Source: Acholoe squamosa
Taxonomy: Eukaryota; Annelida; Polychaeta; Phyllodocida; Polynoidae
DNA length: 64,000 nucleotides
Assembly: GCA_949317995.1 (NCBI GenBank)
Contig: OX439041.1
Coordinates: forward strand, 12,803,501-12,867,500
Direction of reading: 5' to 3'
This document shows, piece after piece, positions 58,974 through 64,000 of this stretch. The position numbers and the translations under genes are program-made. Below the pieces are notes generated by a model. The model was not told the origin of the DNA. It saw nothing but the letters and a program-made list of their open reading frames with translations, and did not search any database. Numbering within the stretch: position 1 is the stretch's first letter; each line of letters opens with the position of its first letter.

Positions 58974-60544
58974 AAACCTAGTGGTGTTAAGGACACATGC
59001 ACTGCCCAGTCAGGTGTAAATGGAGATTAGTTGTCAGCCTGCTCAGGGCATCTACAGGTGTCATACCATCACAGTAACATTACTGCTGAGTCACCCTGTC
59101 TCTGCCGCCATCTTGTCTCCTTGTCAAGGCACAAATAGGTGTCATACCATCACAGTAACCTTACTGCAGAATCATTCTGTGTGTGCCTCCTGGTCAGGGC
59201 ACCAACAGGTGTCATACAATCATAGTAACTTTACTGCTGGGTCGTCCTGTGTGTGTCACCATCTTGTCTCCTGGTCCGCAGCTGACCTGATATTTCCTGA
59301 TAGCCATGGGTAGCAGAGTCTTTAAAGAGGTCTTCTTTAAGGGAAAGGGAGTGGTTCTCTGAGGTTTTGATATCATAGACTTAAAATTACATGTGATGAA
59401 ACAGTATGCAGAGGCTCTAGCAAAAAAAGAAAAAGAAAATGCATCAGAAAAAAGGATGACAAGTGTTAGAAAGTAGTGCATCAGCTGTCTCCACATTGGC
59501 TCCTCAATCATCCAGTCCCCTGGCCAGTCCCATTTACCTCACACCCATCTCTATCCCCACTGCGGAGGGTTGACTGGCTAATTTACATACTACCCCTTTA
59601 AGGGCTCCTGATGCTGGAGCGCACCATGCTCATTGGTCGACATGATGCGGTTGAGTCTGCTTGCAAGCATTTCACTAGAGCATGAATATGCTAGTTGCCC
59701 TTGAGGAGTTTGATGCGCATCGTCCTTTTGTCATTATGATCCCATCTAGTTAGCAAGATGCACAAAATGCACCACTGGTGGAGAAATACCCATTGGTTAT
59801 TGTATACCAATTATCCAGCCTTGTACTCTATATATAGGCTGCTGATGCAAGAGGGTATCCTGCCCATTGTTCATCATGATGCACCAATGAGGTGCTGAAG
59901 GGCACCTCATTGAGGCATCATGCTGGCACTCCATGACAGTATCAACCATGTCGAGTCCCCATGATGCATGAATGCAGCACTGGAACGTTACTCCCCAGGC
60001 CTCCATACATGTACAATGAAAACCAAATAGCATGATGTACTAATGCATTAGCAGGGGTGTGAAATCCCGAAAACTCTGAAGCGCATTATACCACCTCACA
60101 AGGATTTCTAATTCACATTATTACATAAGATAAGTGATTTAACTATTCAATTGGCTACATTATATTACTCTCTAGTGTACAATTTACAATTCCTTATCTA
60201 CCTCCATTTGGGCTGACATTAGATCTAACATTTGGAAATTTCTAAGAACCCCCTCCCCTCAATAAATGGTAATTCATTTTCTCAGTGGATTAGCACAGAT
60301 CTCAGGAATGGTCCACGTGAGCATTACAAACGCGGAATTCCGCGGAAATTTCACACCTCTGATTAGGAGAGATAAAGGGTTAACATGGGACAACACCATC
60401 ACCATGAGCTGCTCCTTCACACTGATGTGAGGCTCTAAGCCTCAGGGGAAATTAATAAGAAATTGAAACAGACACTGGTGAGCTGAGAATGTCTAGATAT
60501 TGTATGGTGTACGTGAGTGGGAGGAGGTGTAACTGAGTTTCTAA

Positions 60545-60784
60545 CATTTTAAGGGCCACTAAAGCAGGAGTGCATCATGCCCATTGGTCAGCATGATGCA
60601 CAAATGAAGTGCTGGCAAGTCCACACACCAGCACTTCATTAGAGTATCATGCCGACACTGTGGGGCGGGGACTCTCCTCCCCACAGGGTTTGCATGATGC
60701 ATGAATGTAGCCTTGGCGAGTTACTTGGCAGGGCTGCATGAATGCATCATGACGGCCAATGGGCATCAGCAGACCTTACAGGTT
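60545..60784. repeat. Dispersed multi-hairpin unit in block C
   Basis: It starts cattttaagggccactaaagc, and ends catcagcagaccttacagg. Both inner hairpins (caaatgaagtgctggc / ccagcacttcatt and gcatgaatgtagccttggcg / ggcagggctgcatgaatgc) are well preserved. A/C homology does not include this copy. Confidence 0.75.
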
Positions 60785-62695
60785 CTAAATAAGAAATGGA
60801 GACGGACGTTGATGAGCTGAGAATGTCTAGATATTGGATGATATACCCGCTAAGTAAGTGGGAGAGGGTGTTACACAGTGGGAATGGATAGTTCAGGTTT
60901 CGGCACATCATGTATAAATGGCAACCTTGTATTCATACACAGTGTACTGTAATCACATTTATTGCCTTTTGAATGAGCATTGGTCTTGTTATCAAATACC
61001 TGGGTAATGGCTAGGGGAAAGGGGGTTTTGTTTGAGATACCATTTTAACTGTATGTAAATAAGAGCTTTGGTGGCACATGAGTTAGTTAGGGAGAAAGGT
61101 ACCACCCCAATTGGCAAAGAAAAGTATGATACATACAAAGTTTGTACGGGCCTCATCCCCACTTACTCTCACATATCCACCATGGGAGATTACCACTACA
61201 AAATGATGTAATTATAATTGTAAAATGGGCCAGTATGTTGCAGCCTTAAGTGGGGGAGCAGAATGACCCAGTTATTCACAATCCATTTCTGTCCCTACTC
61301 AATAGCCAATTAATCATTATGGGGGTGGTTTAACGCTTTAATGTCTGCTTGTGTATTATTGGATTGGATGACATGATGCAGCCCTGGTGAACCCTTCAGG
61401 AGTATTTATATCAAACCTGTAGGCTTAGCATGAAATACAGCATTGGCAAGTCGACTTTCAAGCAGTGCATTTTTGCACCATGTCAACCCTATGGGATGAA
61501 AATATCACAATTAGGTAGGCAACATTCTCCAATGCAGTGCTGACAAGTAGATTGCCAGTCCTTTATTGGTGCATTGAGAAGACAAGGCTTCATTTCCAAG
61601 GCACCATTCAGTCCTTAAAGGTTTAAAATTTTGTTTTGTAAATCGTTAATAAGCGCTAAACCATTATTATAGTGATGGTTAAAAAGGCATTGATGCTATC
61701 AATAGGCATGGTGCATTAATGGTCCTCATAGAAATAACCATATATAACATTGCACTTGAATGCATTGTGGTTTGCGATAGTGATGTTTGTTACCAATAAC
61801 TAAGGTCATATTGATGGTGTGAAAACTACAGTGGTTTGATATTATGCACTGTAAGCTTATTGTGGTACACAACATAAGCTTATAGTAATAAGTGACCACC
61901 ACCACCCACCCCATTTGAGGAAGATTTTCATTATACAGCATTCGACCCACAAAAAAGGGGCTGACATTGGCTACTTCAAAAGATTTTATCTAAAATAATA
62001 CCAATTACAACACCAATGCAACAAGTAAGGTATCGTTATCTTCATTTATTTATGGAAGGGCACAAGTCTTAACAAAATATACTATTTGATTCAGGTAATA
62101 CAGCACTGGCTTAAAGTAGCTGACCATAGAATTTGTTTTTCCTCAAAAGATTTACCCCTTATTCAAATCTTACTTTGGCCACAGGTATATAAACAGAGAT
62201 GCCACTCACTGGCCGACAAAAAACAGGAAAACTGGACTTTTGGACACATTTTCCAGGAATTTAACATAATCTAATGCAGGTATCTTGGAATGAAAACCAG
62301 GAATTCCTGATAAACCAGAAAAAGTGGCATCACTGATTATAAAACAAAACAAAAAAAAAAAGAAGATGTAACCAACTTCACCTATTTTTGACACCTGTTG
62401 CCTGAAATGGACAATTCATTTTTAGGCCTTGGTGACAGTTTCAAGTTTGTATTCCTCTAACAATGTATTCATTAAATACACATTCTCTAAAACATTACAA
62501 TATCAAAATGTCTATAGTAGGGTATCTATATACATCTCCCACCCCCATTCTGAGTATAGAACTAAAAGCATTAATTGTATCCAGACTCAATTATCAATTC
62601 CTTCCATACACCATCTGTGGAATAGCATCCTGCCTAGAAGGCCACAGCAGGCTGCCCAACGGGCTGGGCATCCATTCATCTTCCTTCAAGCCGAG

Positions 62696-62829
62696 CAGAC
62701 CACAAACGAGATGAGGACGTGACCAGCGGGAAAGTCGTCTGCTTCATCATAAATGGCCAGGAAGTGCTCAGATGGTGATGGCTTTTTCTTGTCTCCCACA
62801 CTGAAGATGTCCACTTCATCAGTAGTCCA
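62696..62829 (-). pseudogene. Possible coding relic, block C copy
   Basis: On the minus strand 44 codons end in TGA. The product contains DEVDIFSVGDKKKPSPS, HFLAIYDEADDF and a hydrophobic C-terminus, and looks more like a real protein end than the block A copy (6,793-6,933). A TGA in frame just upstream means it would have to be a downstream exon. Unrecognised. Confidence 0.3.
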
Positions 62830-63856
62830 TCACCGCCTCCATCTAGTAAAGTGAGAGAAAAGGGGAGAACAGGATTAGATTTATTGTTGAAATACAGCAA
62901 GTCTGAGATAGATTATGCATAGGTTTTGCTTTTAAATGTACTGCAAGACCTAGTACTTTAGGCGAACCACATTCAATCCCAATTTCAGAAATCTGCTTAT
63001 TTTGAACTACTGTGCCTGTAACACCATTTTAAATATAAAAACATTAAATCCCTTTGGTATACAAAAATACCAAATGTTTAAAATGCAGAGTAAAGCCAAT
63101 ACAAATCTAGCAGGCACATACTGAATTATAAAAGTATTAAGTGGAATTTCACATGGTGAGAAAAAAAAGGGCAGGTGACAGTTTGGTTTTCATGTCACGT
63201 TTATCGCCGATACCTTGGGGAACTATCAGGAAATGGGTGTGTGTGAATATTTTATATGAAACGACAAAATGTCAATGTGAAAATAGACATAAATGAATTA
63301 GAAAATAATTCCATTAAACAGGTTTTATGTCAGACACAACACTCCTGTTTGGTGTGTTCATGAAATCCTTATAAATAAAATACCACATGAGCGAAACCCC
63401 ATGAGGTGCTCGGTCAGAGCTTGTAATGATATTTCATATCAAATCTAACACTTTCATTTAGAAAGCCACTTTTTGAGTTAACACTGGGAGTTGCAGTATT
63501 CAGTTAGAAATGTCCATTCAAAAGTTTTAAGAGGAATTACTTGTAAATGGTATTTAATTGATATCAAAGAAAACAGCTGTCTGAATTCTTGATGATCATT
63601 CTCAGACAACACCAAGAGGAATTCTTATAACTTTTGTAAGTTTACCATGACAAATTACAAAAGGAGGAATTTGAGGATGTACCATAATGGTCGGTATAAG
63701 TGCCCAGGCATTTATTAATTTCAATAACTCTGTACCCCCCCCCACACTTATTTGAGACCAGCACTCATTTGAGATCCTAGTGCTTGTAAACGAAACATTG
63801 TGGGAAAGAAACCTGTGCTTGATTATCTAATTTTATACTTTTTTTGTCATTTTTAG

Positions 63857-64000
63857 AAGACTTTTCTATCCAGCCTGGGATCTCCTCTACTATTTCTGGT
63901 GCCCGCTCTCAAACATTTGGTGCCCCATATTAACCACTGTTTGATCTACTTTGGCCACTTATTGGCTGCGTCCATCAACACCTATATGCCCCTGTTGGTA
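63857..64000 (+). pseudogene. Exon-like segment, block C copy (partial at window edge)
   Basis: The acceptor-like gtcatttttag precedes a frame (KTFLSSLGSPLLFL... HLVPHINHCLIYFG) homologous to 9,752-9,898. Two 3-base indels relative to A keep the frame open to the window end. This is the strongest sign that the segment was coding. Confidence 0.45.

Larger units (their letters stand above)
58985..64000 (+). repeat. Diverged direct copy of block A 3,460-9,870 (block C)
   Basis: Anchors run in the same order: 59,000 with 3,470; 59,410 with 4,390; 60,410 with 5,130; 61,200 with 5,930; 62,700 with 6,795; 63,060 with 8,965; 63,857 with 9,752. The 1.8-kb block 7,135-8,945 is absent. It continues past the window. 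Confidence 0.85.

Overview
The window reads as nuclear DNA of an animal, probably a marine invertebrate or other non-mammalian metazoan. It is dominated by MITE-like DNA transposons and locally duplicated blocks. CpG looks sparse outside a few short islands, and those islands carry animal core-promoter motifs (YY1, NRF1, ETS and CRE types). I cannot name the species. No rRNA gene, functional tRNA gene or bacterial-style operon is visible.

Layout. (1) Positions 1-12,514 (block A) reappear almost base for base at 44,501-57,710 (block B). More diverged partial copies lie at about 42,020-43,990 (D, start of A) and 58,985-64,000 (C, matching A from about 3,460 to 9,870). Inverted diverged copies lie at about 29,750-30,500, 31,850-34,810 and inside a 2.9-kb direct tandem duplication (22,741-25,639 and 25,640-28,447). 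(2) Positions 13,134-20,942 hold an endogenous virus-like element of the Polinton/Maverick/adintovirus lineage. (3) The rest is a mosaic of foldback repeats, several of which can be dated as insertions because a duplicate copy preserves the empty site.

The virus-like element is the main functional content. In order it carries: a secreted/transmembrane glycoprotein with an LRR-like ectodomain; an FtsK/A32-type packaging ATPase; a small basic core-like protein; a small protein of unknown role; a retrovirus-like integrase with a C-terminal chromodomain; a single-jelly-roll penton-like protein; a basic protein gene split by TAA; a Ser/Pro-rich protein gene split by TAG and a frameshift in an A run; a double-jelly-roll major capsid protein; and, on the opposite strand, a small repeat-containing gene. 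Two neighbouring gene pairs overlap by ATGA, as in compact viral genomes. The capsid, ATPase and integrase frames are intact. No DNA polymerase B and no adenain-type protease is visible, and no terminal inverted repeat was found, so the element is either a reduced lineage or a truncated copy.

The second notable signal is a dispersed unit of about 180-250 bp present in dozens of whole or partial copies. It has complementary ends of the form TTAACCCTTTAAGGGC and two internal hairpins. One duplication breakpoint (12,514) falls inside such a unit. A third is a 1.28-kb element in block B containing five widely spaced copies of one 17-bp motif. A few exon-like fragments bounded by splice-like signals suggest that pieces of host genes were carried along in the duplications.
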